64,000 nucleotides of DNA from Mycoplasma parvum str. Indiana (lineage in GTDB: Bacteria; Bacillota_I; Bacilli_A; Mycoplasmatales; Mycoplasmoidaceae). Below, one piece after another: positions 32,639 through 46,283 of this stretch. The position numbers and the translations under genes are program-made. Location: contig NC_022575.1 of the NCBI RefSeq assembly GCF_000477415.1, positions 62,001 through 126,000 of the forward strand. Direction: 5' to 3'. How positions within the stretch are numbered: position 1 is the stretch's first letter; each line of letters starts with the position of its first letter. The notes below the pieces were generated by a model. That model made no database searches, was not told the DNA's origin, and saw only the letters and a program-made list of their open reading frames with translations.

Positions 32639-33679
32639 ATGTCTAAAGATAGCCTCCCCAGCGGAGGTACTATTCTCCTGTGAGCTTTTTCAGCATTAAC
32701 AATATTCACTGTTTTATTAGGATGTAAAAAATTATTTTTTAGATTATGATGTCAAAAAAATTATTTGATATTCCCAAGTTTAAATATCAATACTATTTCA
32801 AGTATTGCAATGATTATTGCTGCAAATACAGCAATAATATTTGCAATTATTTTTCTTACTCATAATCTTTTAGGAGTTGTCTTTCAAATTTATCCGGGAA
32901 GTAGATTATTAATTGAAACTATATTAATAAAGATAGGTGGTAGTCTTTATGGTCCAGTAATAGGTATGTTAATAGGTCTTTTAACAGACCTATTAACAGT
33001 AATTCTTACTTCATCAGTTTTTAATTATGGATATTTATTGGCAGCTATTTTTAATGGCTTTTTAGGAGGTTTTATTTTTATGCTTAGAGATACTAAAAAA
33101 TCTAGAACAAAAGTTAAATATTGACAAAATTCAATATTTATTATTTGCTTATTAATTGGAACAGGAATTGTTTTTTCTTTCTTCTTTGAAACTGTTAAAG
33201 CCAAAAATATAGCAAGCGGAGGAATTGCACTAAATATTTTTGGAAAAGATATTAAATCTCCAGCTTGAGTTTTTGAAGCCTTTCTCTCCACTATTGCTGG
33301 CTTAATAATATTTGGCTTAATAGGTAGTTTAGTGCTTTCTGATGAAAGAGTTTCAGTGAAATACTGCGAAAAAGCTAAAAAATGAAATATTATTTGTAGA
33401 TTAATAGCATTGAATTTCATTTCTTATATTTTGGTAGATCTTATTACCCTTCCATTATTTGATATAAAAATATCTACATTACCTTATGAACAGTTTTTTG
33501 TAATGAGAAATATAGCTTTAATGCCAGCTGTCACTTTCTCTACTTTTATAGTTTGAAAAATTTTCAAACTAAATGAAAAATTGCATTTTACTTCTTTTAA
33601 AGAAAAAACAGTTCTTCCGAGTAATTCTTCAAGCTCTTCTTTCCCTAATATTCAATGTCATCCTAATTTAAGTTACTAA
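32639..33679 (+). CDS. ECF transporter S component (substrate-binding membrane protein)
   Basis: 346 residues from ATG 32639, with about seven hydrophobic segments. The block YPGSRLLIETILIKIGGSLY then GPVIGMLIGLLTDLLTVILT is the pattern of ECF-type S components (a conserved Gly-Pro and Asp in the third and fourth helices). Such proteins bind a vitamin and dock on the shared EcfAA'T module. The substrate cannot be told from sequence alone; folate-type S components of mycoplasmas are similar in size. A Ser-rich C-terminal tail is present. Confidence 0.7.
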
Positions 33680-33693
33680 TTTAATTTTTTAAG

Positions 33694-34977
33694 TTGTCAG
33701 AGATAGAAAAATATTTAATTGAAAAAGGATTTTTATATCCTAGTAATTCTATATATGGTAAATTAGAAAATTCTTGAGATTATGGTCATTTAGGAGTTCT
33801 TCTAAAAAATAATCTAAAACAAGCATGAATAGATTATTTTGTTACTAAAAGTTCAAATGTTCTACTCTATGAAGGAAATATATTAACTTCTAGAGAAATT
33901 TGGGAGGCTTCTGGGCATCTCAAAAATTTTGAAAAAGAATTGATTGAATGCAAAAATTGTAATAAAAGATATGAAGTAGAACAGCAATTATTAAATAAAT
34001 GTAAATATTGCGGTTCAAGCGAATTTTCTGAAGCAAAAAAATTTCAATTAATTTTTAAAACCGATAAATATTATTTAAGACCTGAAACTGCTCAAACTAT
34101 TTTCGCTAATATTAAATTAATTTCTCTGAATTCCAAGCTCAATCTACCTTTTAGTGTAGCACAAATAGGCAAATCTTTTAGAAATGAGGTGACCCCTGAA
34201 AAAACTATTTTTAGAACTAAAGAATTTGAGCAGTTAGAATTTGAAGAATTTACCTTTCCAGAAAAAGCAGAAGAAACTTTAAAACAACAAGTAGAGCAAA
34301 TTAAAAAATTTTTAGTAGAGAAATTGGAATTTCCTACTTCTTCTTTTTCTTTTGAAAGTGTTCCTAAGGGAGAATTACCACACTATTCACTTCAAAATTA
34401 TGACTTACACTACAATTTTGAATTCGGCAGAGAAGAATTATGGGGAATAGCAAATAGAGGTAATTATGACTTAAGCTCTCATCAAGAATATTCTGGAGAA
34501 AAACTTCACTTTCAAATAGAAGATAATTCTAAAGTAATTTTGCCACATGTAATTGAACATTCTTTAGGACTAAATCGTTTAATGCTTGCATTAATAAATG
34601 AGAAGTTATTGAATATTGGAAATAAAAAATGAAAAACTCTTTCATTACCTATTTTTTTATCTCCCTACAAATTTGCTGTTTTACCTTTAACTAAAGAGCA
34701 ATTAAAAGATGCTAATAAATTATTTAGTTATCTTCAAAAATTTTCTTTCTCAGTTATTCTTTCGCACAAAGGTTCGATTGGAAAAAGATATAGAGAGCAA
34801 GATGAAATAGGTACTCCTTATTGTTTAACAGTAGATTTTGAGAGTGGCAATTGAGAAGCTCTTTCTTTTTCTTTAACTTTAAGAAAGAGAGATAGTGGAG
34901 AACAAATTAGAATTACAAAAGAAAAATTACGAGATTATATTCTTCTCGCTCTAAATGTCTCTAAAGAGCTTTGATAA
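33694..34977 (+). CDS. glyS: glycyl-tRNA synthetase, alpha2 type
   Basis: 427 residues. In-frame TAA at 33682 leaves TTG 33694 as start. Class II motifs: SWDYGHLGVLLKNNLKQAWI, the zinc-like CKNCNKRYEVEQQLLNKCKY CGSS pair of CxxC, YYLRPETAQTIFANIKLISL (motif 2 region), QIGKSFRNEVTPEKTIFRTK EFEQLE, and the C-terminal anticodon domain SPYKFAVLPLTKEQLKDANK. Charges tRNA-Gly. The stop overlaps the dnaG start by 23 bases, so the genes are coupled. Confidence 0.95.
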
Positions 34978-36892
34978 ATCCAAATATAAAGTAAAAGAAA
35001 TTCTTCAAAATTATCTATCCCTCGAAAAGAGGGGTAGAAATTTTTGAGCAGTTTGTCCTTTTCATGATGATACAAGCCCTTCTTTATCCATCTCAGAAGA
35101 GAAAAATATATTTAAATGTTTTTCTTGTGGAGTGGCAGGAGATGGCATTTCTTTTATTATGAAAAAAGAAAATATTTCTTTAAAAGAAGCTTTATATAAG
35201 GCTCACATTCTTTTAAAACTACCTCTTGAAGAATTAAATAATATACATTTTGATTCACAAGAACTTTTATTTAAAAGACAACTTTTAAAATTCAATGAAT
35301 TTTTATTAGATTTTTTTGAGAGCTCCCTTCATTCTAAGGATGGGAAAGAAGCTCTAGAATATTTAAAAGAAAAAAGAAAATTAAGCGCTTCTATAATAAA
35401 AGAAGCTAAATTAGGTTTTGCTCCCACTGGAGCAAAACTTTTAGCTTCTCTAGAACAAATTAAAAAAATTTCTCATGATTATCAATTTATAAATGAAGGT
35501 TTTTTATTAAAAACAGGAATATTTATGAAAAATACTAATAATTCTTTAAATAGTATCTTTCCTATTTTTCAAAATAGAATTATCTTTCCTATTTTTTCTA
35601 AAACTTCAGAAATAATAGGTTTTAGTTCTAGAAAATTAGAAGACTTAAGAGATAATAGTCCTAAATATATTCATTCACAAGAAACTGCTTTATTTAAAAA
35701 GACTAATTTACTTTATAACCTACAAGATTTAACAAGAGTTAATAAAGAAGACTTTATTTATCTGTTTGAGGGTTTTTTTGATTTATTGGTAATGAAATTA
35801 TTAAAGCCCAATAATATTTGTTTGGCTTTATTAGGTAGTGAAATATCTAATAATGGCTTAAAGCTTCTATCTTCTCTATCTAATAAAAAAATAGTACTAG
35901 TTTTAGATAATGATAGAGCTGGCAAAAATGCTACTCTCAAATTATTTCAAAAATTATTAAAAAATGAATTAAATCCTTATATTCTTCCTATTGAATATGG
36001 AAATTGCAAGGATTTGGCTGAAATGTATGCTACTGATAGCTCAATTGCCTTACCTGAACCCATTCTTTATATTGATTGAATTAAAAAAAATTGAAGAAAT
36101 CTTTGAGAAAAAAAGGAAAATATTACAGATATTATTTCAATTAATCAAATAGTAGATTTTTTGTTATCTGGTTTATTTCAAAAAAATTCTAAAAGATCTA
36201 GAATATTTTTATTTCCGGAGCTTAATTATGAATTTGCAATTTCTCAACTTTCAAAAATATTTGATCTCTATCAATTAATTGAAAAAACTTCAGAAGAAGA
36301 GCAAGCAATAGAAAAACAAAAAAAGAAATATATAGAAGCTATTAATCTTAGTTCTATTCTTTCTAGAGAAGATAGAGGATGAATTAATAACTATTCAGGA
36401 GATGAAGATGTAGCTTCTAATGATTTAGTTCATCAATATTCTTCAATCTTAGAAATTATTGAAGAGTGTAAAAAAGATTATCAAAAATTATCTATTCTTG
36501 CAAAAGAATTTTCAAATTGAGAGAGCCCTTTATTATTTCAATATTTTGAAAACTATCAATTAAATTTCACTGACAATGAAAATTCTTTTTTAATAAAAAT
36601 TAGAAGCTCTATTGAAGACTTAAAAGATCATTTATCTTTTGCTCTAGAAGAAGAACAAATTAAAACACTTGAATTAAATGGAATAATAGATTTTTTAGAG
36701 CTTTATTATTGCTTAGTAATTTCAGTAATAAGAAGGGTGAAAAATTATATAGTTTCTTCTTCAACTATGGGCTTTCCAGATAAATATGATCTAGTAAATC
36801 AAATGGAAAGTGAAGAATTGGAATTAAAAAAAGATATTGTGAAAATATTTAAAAAATTATTAGAGTTGGAAGAAAAATTTAAAGAAGAATAA
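34955..36892 (+). CDS. dnaG: DNA primase
   Basis: 645 residues from ATG 34955 (MSLKSFDKSKYKVKEILQNY), inside the 3' end of glyS. The zinc finger is CPFHDD...CFSC (about residues 36-62). The TOPRIM core is present as YLFEGFFDLLVMKLL, ALLGSEISNNGLKLL and VLVLDNDRAGKNATLK, with the conserved Glu and DxD acids. The C-terminus is a long helical region for helicase contact. Makes RNA primers at the fork. Length and motifs indicate an intact gene. Confidence 0.93.
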
Positions 36893-36898
36893 GGGAGG

Positions 36899-36932
36899 AA
36901 ATTTTTTAGCCAGTTCTCTGGCTAAAAAATTT
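36899..36932. terminator. strong hairpin terminator between dnaG and ruvA
   Basis: aaattttttagccag / ctggctaaaaaattt, 15-bp perfect stem with loop ttct, seven bases after the dnaG stop. The stem itself supplies T and A runs, so it can work on either strand. Confidence 0.85.
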
Positions 36933-36978
36933 ATTACTTTTTTAAAAAATTAGATATTAAATAAATGAAAGCTATTTT

Positions 36979-37602
36979 ATGCATTATCTTAAAGCTCAAA
37001 TTATTTCAATTCATAAAAATTATGTCATTGCTGAAAATAACAATATTGGTTACAAAATATATTTAGCAGAAGCTAATTCTTTAAAGGAAGGAGATAATTA
37101 TTTAATTTATCTCTTTAAAGAATTTAAGTTAGATAATAAAAATCAAATAATTTCTCATTTATATGGCTTTCTAACTGAAAAAGAATATGAATTATTTAAT
37201 AATTTAATGACTATTAAAGGAATTGGTTGTAAAACTGCACAGACAATTTTGACAAATGATTGAAATATGATTTGTATTTTGGCCGAACAGGAAGAGAGAT
37301 TGAAACTAGCTGAATTAAGAGGATTCAATTTAAAAACAGCTAATCTTTTTATTTATGCTCTAAAAAATACTAAATTTCTAAAAAACTCCTTTATTAGAAA
37401 TTTTGAAAGTCTTTGTATTAAAGAAAATAATTCTTCCTATATGGAAGATGAAATAATTTCTTCATTAATCAAAATTGGATATACATTTGAAGATATTAAG
37501 CGAGCCTTAGTAATTATTAAGGAGAATAATTCTCAATTAAATGATTTCAATTCAATAATTAATGAATGTTTAAAAGCAATTTCACAATTTAAATATCATT
37601 AA
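36979..37602 (+). CDS. ruvA: Holliday junction branch-migration protein RuvA
   Basis: 207 residues from ATG 36979. Domain I OB-like start MHYLKAQIISIHKNYVIAEN, then HLYGFLTEKEYELFNNLMTI and helix-hairpin-helix KGIGCKTAQTILTND (compare KGIGPKTA in the family), and the C-terminal domain DEIISSLIKIGYTFEDIKRA that contacts RuvB. Binds four-way junctions and loads RuvB. Six bases before ruvB. Confidence 0.9.
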
Positions 37603-37608
37603 TTCAGC

Positions 37609-38568
37609 ATGAAATTAGATATTTCAAATTTAAGACCCTCAAATCTAAATGAATTCATTGGAAAGCCTGAAATAATAAAAAGTTTGAAAATTGGAATAGA
37701 AGTAGCTAAAAAATTAAATAAGCCGTTGGAACATACTTTACTTTATGGCCCGCCGGGAGTAGGTAAAACTTCATTAGCTCACATAATAGCTAATGAAATG
37801 AAAGTTAATTTAAAAATTGTTCCTTCGACAAATATTCAAACTCTACCTGATTTAATAGGGGTTTTAAATTCATTAAATGATTTTGATGTTTTATTTATTG
37901 ACGAAATACATAGTTTGAAATTGGAATATTCAGAAATGTTATATTCAGCTCTTGAAGATAATGTTTTGGATTTATTAATTGGTAAAAATTACAATTCTAA
38001 GACAATTAGAGTAAATTTGCCTAAATTCACTCTAATAGCAGCAACAACTAATTTAGGAGCTTTACCAAAAGCTCTAGAAGAAAGATTTGGATATATCTTT
38101 TTTATTGATTGTTATAGCGAAGAAGAATTAATTACTCTAATTAAAAGAGTTCTTAATTTATGGAGGCTAAATCTTAATGAAGAAGAAATAACAACAATTG
38201 TTTCTAATTCGAGGGGAATTCCTAGAAATGCTAATAGAATATTGCGAAGAGTTTTGGATTATAAAACTATTAATAATAAATGTGAAATTCAAGAAATTAT
38301 TAAAGAATGCGGTTTTGTTTATATGGGTTTAACTGAAAGTGATATTAAATATTTAGTATTTTTAAAAAATAGTTTGAATTTCACTTCAGGAATTAAATCT
38401 ATAGTTCAAGGAACTAATATAGATGAGTCTACTTTAATAAAGAAAATAGAACCTTATTTAGTTTGAAAAGGCTATATTTCTAAAACTAATAAAGGTAGGA
38501 TTTTGACAGAAAAAGGAGAAAAAATATTGAGTAAATATAAAAAATGAAAAAGTAGAGCAAATAATTAG
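37609..38568 (+). CDS. ruvB: Holliday junction helicase RuvB
   Basis: 319 residues from ATG 37609. The start LRPSNLNEFIGKPEIIKSLK follows the family, then Walker A LLYGPPGVGKTSLAH, Walker B VLFIDEIHSL, sensor 1 FTLIAATTNLGALPKALEER FG, arginine region RGIPRNANRILRRVLDY, and a winged-helix C-terminus. ATP-driven motor of branch migration with RuvA. Two TGA-Trp occur near the C-terminus. The last plus-strand gene before the rRNA operon. Confidence 0.93.
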
Positions 38569-38654
38569 AACTTAAAATAAAGAGGTAACTTGTTAAGTAT
38601 TTTCCGAAGCTAAAAATGCTTCTGATCAGGGCTGACATGCGTTTTTAAAGTTTT

Positions 38655-38686
38655 TTGACAATTGATTAAGAATTAATAATTTATAA
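38655..38686 (+). promoter_or_regulatory. candidate rRNA promoter
   Basis: A perfect TTGACA at 38655-38660, then 16 bases to TAATTT with TTATAA just beyond (38677-38686), immediately upstream of the 23S leader. The preceding 100 bases hold a gaagc/gcttc hairpin (about 38618-38634) after ruvB. Confidence 0.6.
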
Positions 38687-38690
38687 ACTA

Positions 38691-41651
<2,961 letters not shown>

Positions 41652-41688
41652 AAAAATTTATTATTTAATTCTTAATTATTGTTATTTT

Positions 41689-41799
41689 GTGCAGTCAGGA
41701 TACTATGGTGGAAATACCTATATCCATTCCGAACATAGCCGTCAAGCACCATAGGCTCAATTTGGCCTTAGGACAAGAGCTTCTTTGAGTTGACTGCAC
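41689..41799 (+). rRNA. 5S ribosomal RNA
   Basis: About 111 bases. The terminal helix gtgcagtca (41689) pairs with tgactgcac (41791). Internal TCCATTCCGAACATAG is the conserved loop B-C region. 37 bases after the 23S end. No 16S gene or spacer tRNA accompanies this unit. Confidence 0.93.
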
Positions 41800-41959
41800 T
41801 ATTTATTTTTCAGACATTTTTTAATCTAAAATAATTTTTTTCTTTATTACTTAGTTAATTATTAAAAGAGAGTAAAAATACTCTTTTTAATAAATTAAAA
41901 AAAAGTTAAGAGATTCTAAATAAATAGTAGAGTTAACAACATTTCTAATTTTTAAATCA

Positions 41960-41990
41960 ATCAATTAGGCCTAAAAAAGGCCTAATTGAT
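41960..41990. terminator. 12-bp hairpin downstream of the DUF31 gene and 5S rRNA
   Basis: atcaattaggcc / ggcctaattgat with a 7-base loop, located seven bases past the stop of the minus-strand DUF31 gene. The nearest rRNA end is 161 bases away on the other strand. Confidence 0.65.
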
Positions 41991-41997
41991 TAAAAAA

Positions 41998-43995
41998 TTA
42001 TTTAGGATTTATTATTCAGTTTTCTTTTTGACTTAAATAAGTTTTAATTTTTCCATATTTTTCCAATTGAGTTCTATAAGAAGAAATATCTCCTCCTTTA
42101 CCAGCAATTAAGTCAAAATTAGGAATAATTACTCTACCTTTGTCATCCTTAACTTGACTTCCTCTTATAGGTTCAACAATACCATAATTAATAAAACTTC
42201 CTGTATATCTAGTATAAAGACCTAAAAGAGCGCCATCTTTATCCAATACCATACTTCCAGAAGCTCCACCACCTAAAAAAGTATTGTCTAATACATAGTC
42301 ATAACCTCAAGTAAACAAAGATTTACCATTTCAGAATAATTGTGTTTGTTTATGGTGTTGTTTATGCTTTTCTGAACCAGAGTGTCCTTTAATAACATCA
42401 CCGTGTTGATTGGTTAAATTGTATCCTGTTCAATTCTCATGATCGTTGATTTCCTTAAAGTAAGTTAGTTTACTGTGAGTGGGAGTTATACTTCCTACAT
42501 AGTTCTTATCATATTTCTTTTTGTATTTTTGATTCATAGAAAAAGATATTTCTCCATATCTATTAACTCCTGTAGGATATCCGCCAATAAAGAAATGATC
42601 TTCATTTTTATTTAGTTCTTCAGCGCTATATTTGCTCATTAGTTCAGGAGCAAAAAAGTTAATTGATTTTTCTGGAACTTGAGCTCCTGAATTTTCAAAT
42701 ACTTTATTTTTGTAGTACTTCTCAAATAATTTATTTGTAACTTTTTTAGCTACTTCTCCGCTTTCAAAATTAACTTCAATCACTCCAAAATCCTTAAAAT
42801 AATCCATTGTTTCTTTATCATTATCAAGATCTTTTTTAACTCCAGCAAAATTTATTGCTGCATAAACCAATTTAGGATTATTAATATGAGCTTGATAAAT
42901 TTTTGGAGATCTTACAGGAGATTTATTTCCTGCATTTTCATTCATTTGTATATATATAGGATGATTTTTATAGTAATCATCTTCCCTAGAACGATATCAT
43001 GAAGATTTTTCTGAATTAGGAGCTTCAGTTATATCTTCCTCAGATAAAAGATCTAAAATAGGAATTTCTTTACTTAAGAATTCAACACATTTTTTACCTC
43101 ATTTTTCATTCTTTTTTAAGTATTCACTTAAAGTTGAATTAGTGATTGGCAGAGAAATGTTATATTCACTTTCGGCGAATCTAATTTCATTAATTACATG
43201 TAAATTGGTAGCAACAAATCACTTTGTAGGGTATTTATTCTCATCTATAGGTAATTCAAAATCTAAGAATCAACCTGTTCCTGTTGAACAAGGTGTAGAT
43301 AATTTAACAGTATGATCTTTAATCATCTTATAGATTTTTGCATCTTCTTTTAATTGATTTGTATTTTTTATTAAATCAATATCTCCTGAACTAACTAAAT
43401 TATTCCTGTAATCTCAGTAATAAATTTCATTTTTACTTTCTTCCATATGCTTTCTTTCTTGATCGGAAATTTTTTGTTTATTTAATATAGGGTTTGTCGT
43501 TCTATTGCTATAAACTTTGTTTCCTGAGCCATTAGGCCCGACTCAATCACCTACATTATTTTCAATAATAGTTTGAGGCATTAATTTTTTAGGTTGAACT
43601 GAAATTGTTTGTTTGTTCTGAGAAACAGCCTTAATTCCAGTAAGTTTTAAAACTTCCTTTTCTTTGTTTTCAGTATTAAGTTCTGAATCTAAAGAAGATG
43701 AGCTTTCTTTAGGAGTTAAAAAAGATTGAGAATCGTCTTTTTGATTATTTGATAAAGAATTTTCAGATATATTTTCTGCAATAATTGTTGATATATCAGT
43801 ATTTGGCTGAGTCGCAAAAGATGAATAATCTTTATCAATTTCAGGAGAAAGATAATTTGATAAATCTGCTTTTCTGTTGGGCAAGTTTGAATTATTAACA
43901 AATCTATAGACTTCATGCCCAGAATAACCAATCCCACTAGCTCCACCAACTGAAACGAAAAGAAATTTTAAAAGATTTGGAAAATTAACTGGCAA
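41998..43995 (-). CDS. DUF31 (PF01732) trypsin-like peptidase, second copy
   Basis: 665 residues from ATG 43995. The anchor NLLKFLFVSVGGASGIGYSG is followed by a 130-residue low-complexity Ser/Asn/Glu/Lys linker absent from the first copy, then the peptidase: GTGWFLDFELP, KWFVATNLHVI (His266), YFKDFGVIEVNF (Asp402), GGGASGSMVLDKDGALLGLY (Ser579). The tail FDLIAGKGGDISSYRTQLEK is shared with the other copies. Predicted surface-tethered serine protease; target unknown, immunoglobulin suggested only by family analogy. Divergent from the exonuclease remnant. Confidence 0.8.
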
Positions 43996-44252
43996 AATTA
44001 TTCCTTAACTTATTTACTTAAAAAGTATAAAAGCGGAATTAATTATAAATGAAAAATATATACTGAAATACTAAAAAAAGTAATTGTTCATTCTTCTTGT
44101 ATCATTCAATAACTATTAATAAAAAACTTTAAAAACTGAGCAAAGTTCAAATAATTTTTAGTTTTTAATTTTTCTTTATTAGTTAGTTATATAGATATAT
44201 TTTTTTAGAATACTAAATTTTGTATTTATAGATAAATATATATGACTAATAT

Positions 44253-45061
44253 ATGAATTTAAAAAAAGTAGTAATGATTATTGATGGTAATGCTATAGCT
44301 AGAAAATGTTTTCACGCTGTCATTTCTTCAAAGAAAGATAAAAAATTTTCAAGAAGAAATGATTCCCCCCCGATAAAGAATTTTTTAAACTTTTAATTTC
44401 TCAAATTACAAATTTTATGGCAAGAAAAAATTATTTAAGAAAAATAATTGTTTTTGACAGAAAAGATGGAGATAATTTTAGGAAGAAAATATTTTCGGAA
44501 TATAAGGCTAATAGGGATTTAAGAAAAGTAGATGAAAGTTTTTATTATTGAATTGAATATTCCAAAAATAAACTCAATAATTTAGGTTTTGAAATATATA
44601 TTCCTGAAAATGGATATGAAGGAGATGACCAAATAGGAACTATTGCTAAGAAATTTTCTGAAAAATTTTTTTTATGTTGAAATTTTTACTATTGATAAAG
44701 ATCTTTTACAACTTGTAAATGAATTTATTTCTATTTATTTATAGTCAAGAAATCTTTTTTAACAATTTTTCACAACTTAAAAAATTTTTCTATTTTAAAT
44801 GATGGTATTTTGCCCCATCAAATTCCATTATTTAAAGCTTTAGCTGGAGATTCTTCAGATAATTATCCTGGAATTCCTAATGTTGGTGAAAAAAGAGCCG
44901 TAGCTTTAATAAAGCAATTTGGAAGTGAAGATAATTTTTTAAAAAATTATCAAAATATAAAAGATTCAAAAATAAAAATTTCTATTTCAGAAAATATAGA
45001 AAAACTGAAGTTGTATCTTGAAATAGCCAAAATTAGAACAGATTTATCTTTTTCTTTATAG
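44253..45061 (+). pseudogene. PolA-type 5'-3' exonuclease, multiply frame-shifted
   Basis: Pieces in order across three frames: MNLKKVVMIIDGNAIARKCF; after a C7 tract DKEFFKLLISQITNFMARKN and YEGDDQIGTIAKKFSEKF; after a T8 run YVEIFTIDKDLLQLVNEF; then SQEIFFNNFSQL; and LFKALAGDSSDNYPGIPNVG EKRAV to TAG 45061. These match the exonuclease family blocks (DGN, EADD-IGT, DKDLLQLV, GDSSDN-PG). At least four indels, all at or next to homopolymers or AT runs, break it. The domain normally removes RNA primers and flaps. Either a decayed gene or, less likely, accumulated sequencing errors. Confidence 0.8.
44365..44371 (+). repeat. C7 tract in the exonuclease remnant (out of frame)
   Basis: GAT TCC CCC CCG shifts to a stop; eight C would restore GAT TCC CCC CCC GAT AAA. 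Other downstream indels remain, so this tract alone would not revive the gene. Confidence 0.85.
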
Positions 45062-45074
45062 AAAATAATTAATT

Positions 45075-46241
45075 ATGTCTCAGTGGGAATTAACGACTTT
45101 AGATAAGTTGGGAAAAATATCATCTGGAAAGTCATATTGCAGAAAATATGAATTTAATCCTAAGTTACACGAAGAATCTATTTCTTTCGTTGGAGTTAAA
45201 GAAGTTGGTCAAAGTAGATTGCATATTTTGAAGTGTAATAGATATTATTTTTTAAACAAACTTTCCTTAATGAATAACAAATTATTTTCAAAAAATACAG
45301 TTTGTATTTCTATTTATGGAAGTTATCCTGGGGATGCAGCATTATTAAAAAACGATTCTTTTTTATCTAATTGCGTTTTTGCCTTTTCTTCTTATAAAAA
45401 TATTTCTAATCCCCAATTTATTAAGTATTGTTTGGAATTATCAGAAAAAACATTTTCATCTATTTCCGCGACAACTATTATCAAAAAGGCTTTACCTATT
45501 TACAAATTACTTTCTGTCAAATTTCCTTGCCCCCCCCACGATATTCAACAAAAAATAGGAGATATCCTTTCTGCTTATGATGAGCTAATAGAAAATAGTG
45601 AACAACAAATAGAAGTGCTTCAAAATATTAGAACTTCTATTTTTAAGGAGTGATTCATTAATTTAAGATTTCCTGACAGTAATTTAGTAGCTTATTGACC
45701 AGAGAGAAGATTTCCTAGTGATTGGAGATATCAAAAACTTGAGGAAGTTGCAAAAATTGAAGTGGGAAAAGAATCTGCTAATAATGCAGTAAAAAATGGA
45801 AGATATCCGTTTTTTACTAATTCCACTAAAGATAAATTAGCGAGGACAAACAAATATTCTTATGACACTTCCGCAACTTTAATTAATTTTGGAGGAAGCG
45901 ATTTTAGAGCCAGATTTTATAGAGGTAAATTTGAGGCAAGTGATTTTTCTTATATTGTCTTATCTAAAGACAAAAATTTAATTTTTTTAATTTTTGAAGC
46001 CATAATGTTTATACTCCCACAAATATATAAATGCAGCGTAAACTATAAAAAATTAAAAAAACAACAATTAGAAGGAATAAAAATCATAATTCCTGATAGC
46101 AAAACATTAGAAAAATTCAACAGTATTTGTGAAAATATTCAGCTTAAGATTGAAAGCTTAAGCATAGGAATTGAAAAACTTGAAAGAATGAAAAAAGATT
46201 TACACAAAATGATTTTTAGTCAAAAAATAGAAATTTTTTAA
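45075..46241 (+). CDS. hsdS: type I R-M specificity subunit HsdS, copy 1 (full length)
   Basis: 388 residues from ATG 45075. Target recognition domain 1 (SQWELTTLDKLGKISSGKSY to about residue 150) is followed by the central conserved helix IQQKIGDILSAYDELIENSE with QQIEVLQNIRTSIFKEW, then domain 2 (YQKLEEVAKIEVGKESANNA), then a second helix ending ERMKKDLHKMIFSQKIEIF. This is the standard two-domain HsdS that fixes the DNA target of an R2M2S complex. A C8 tract (45530-45537) encodes the Pro-Pro before the central helix and is in frame. The only complete hsdS in the locus. Confidence 0.9.
45530..45537 (+). repeat. C8 tract in hsdS copy 1 (in frame)
   Basis: TGC CCC CCC CAC within FPCPPHDIQQKI. 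A one-base change would truncate HsdS after its first recognition domain. Confidence 0.88.
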
Positions 46242-46283
46242 ATCGTTGTATTAAGTTTTAAAAAGGAGAGTTAAGTAAGAGGT

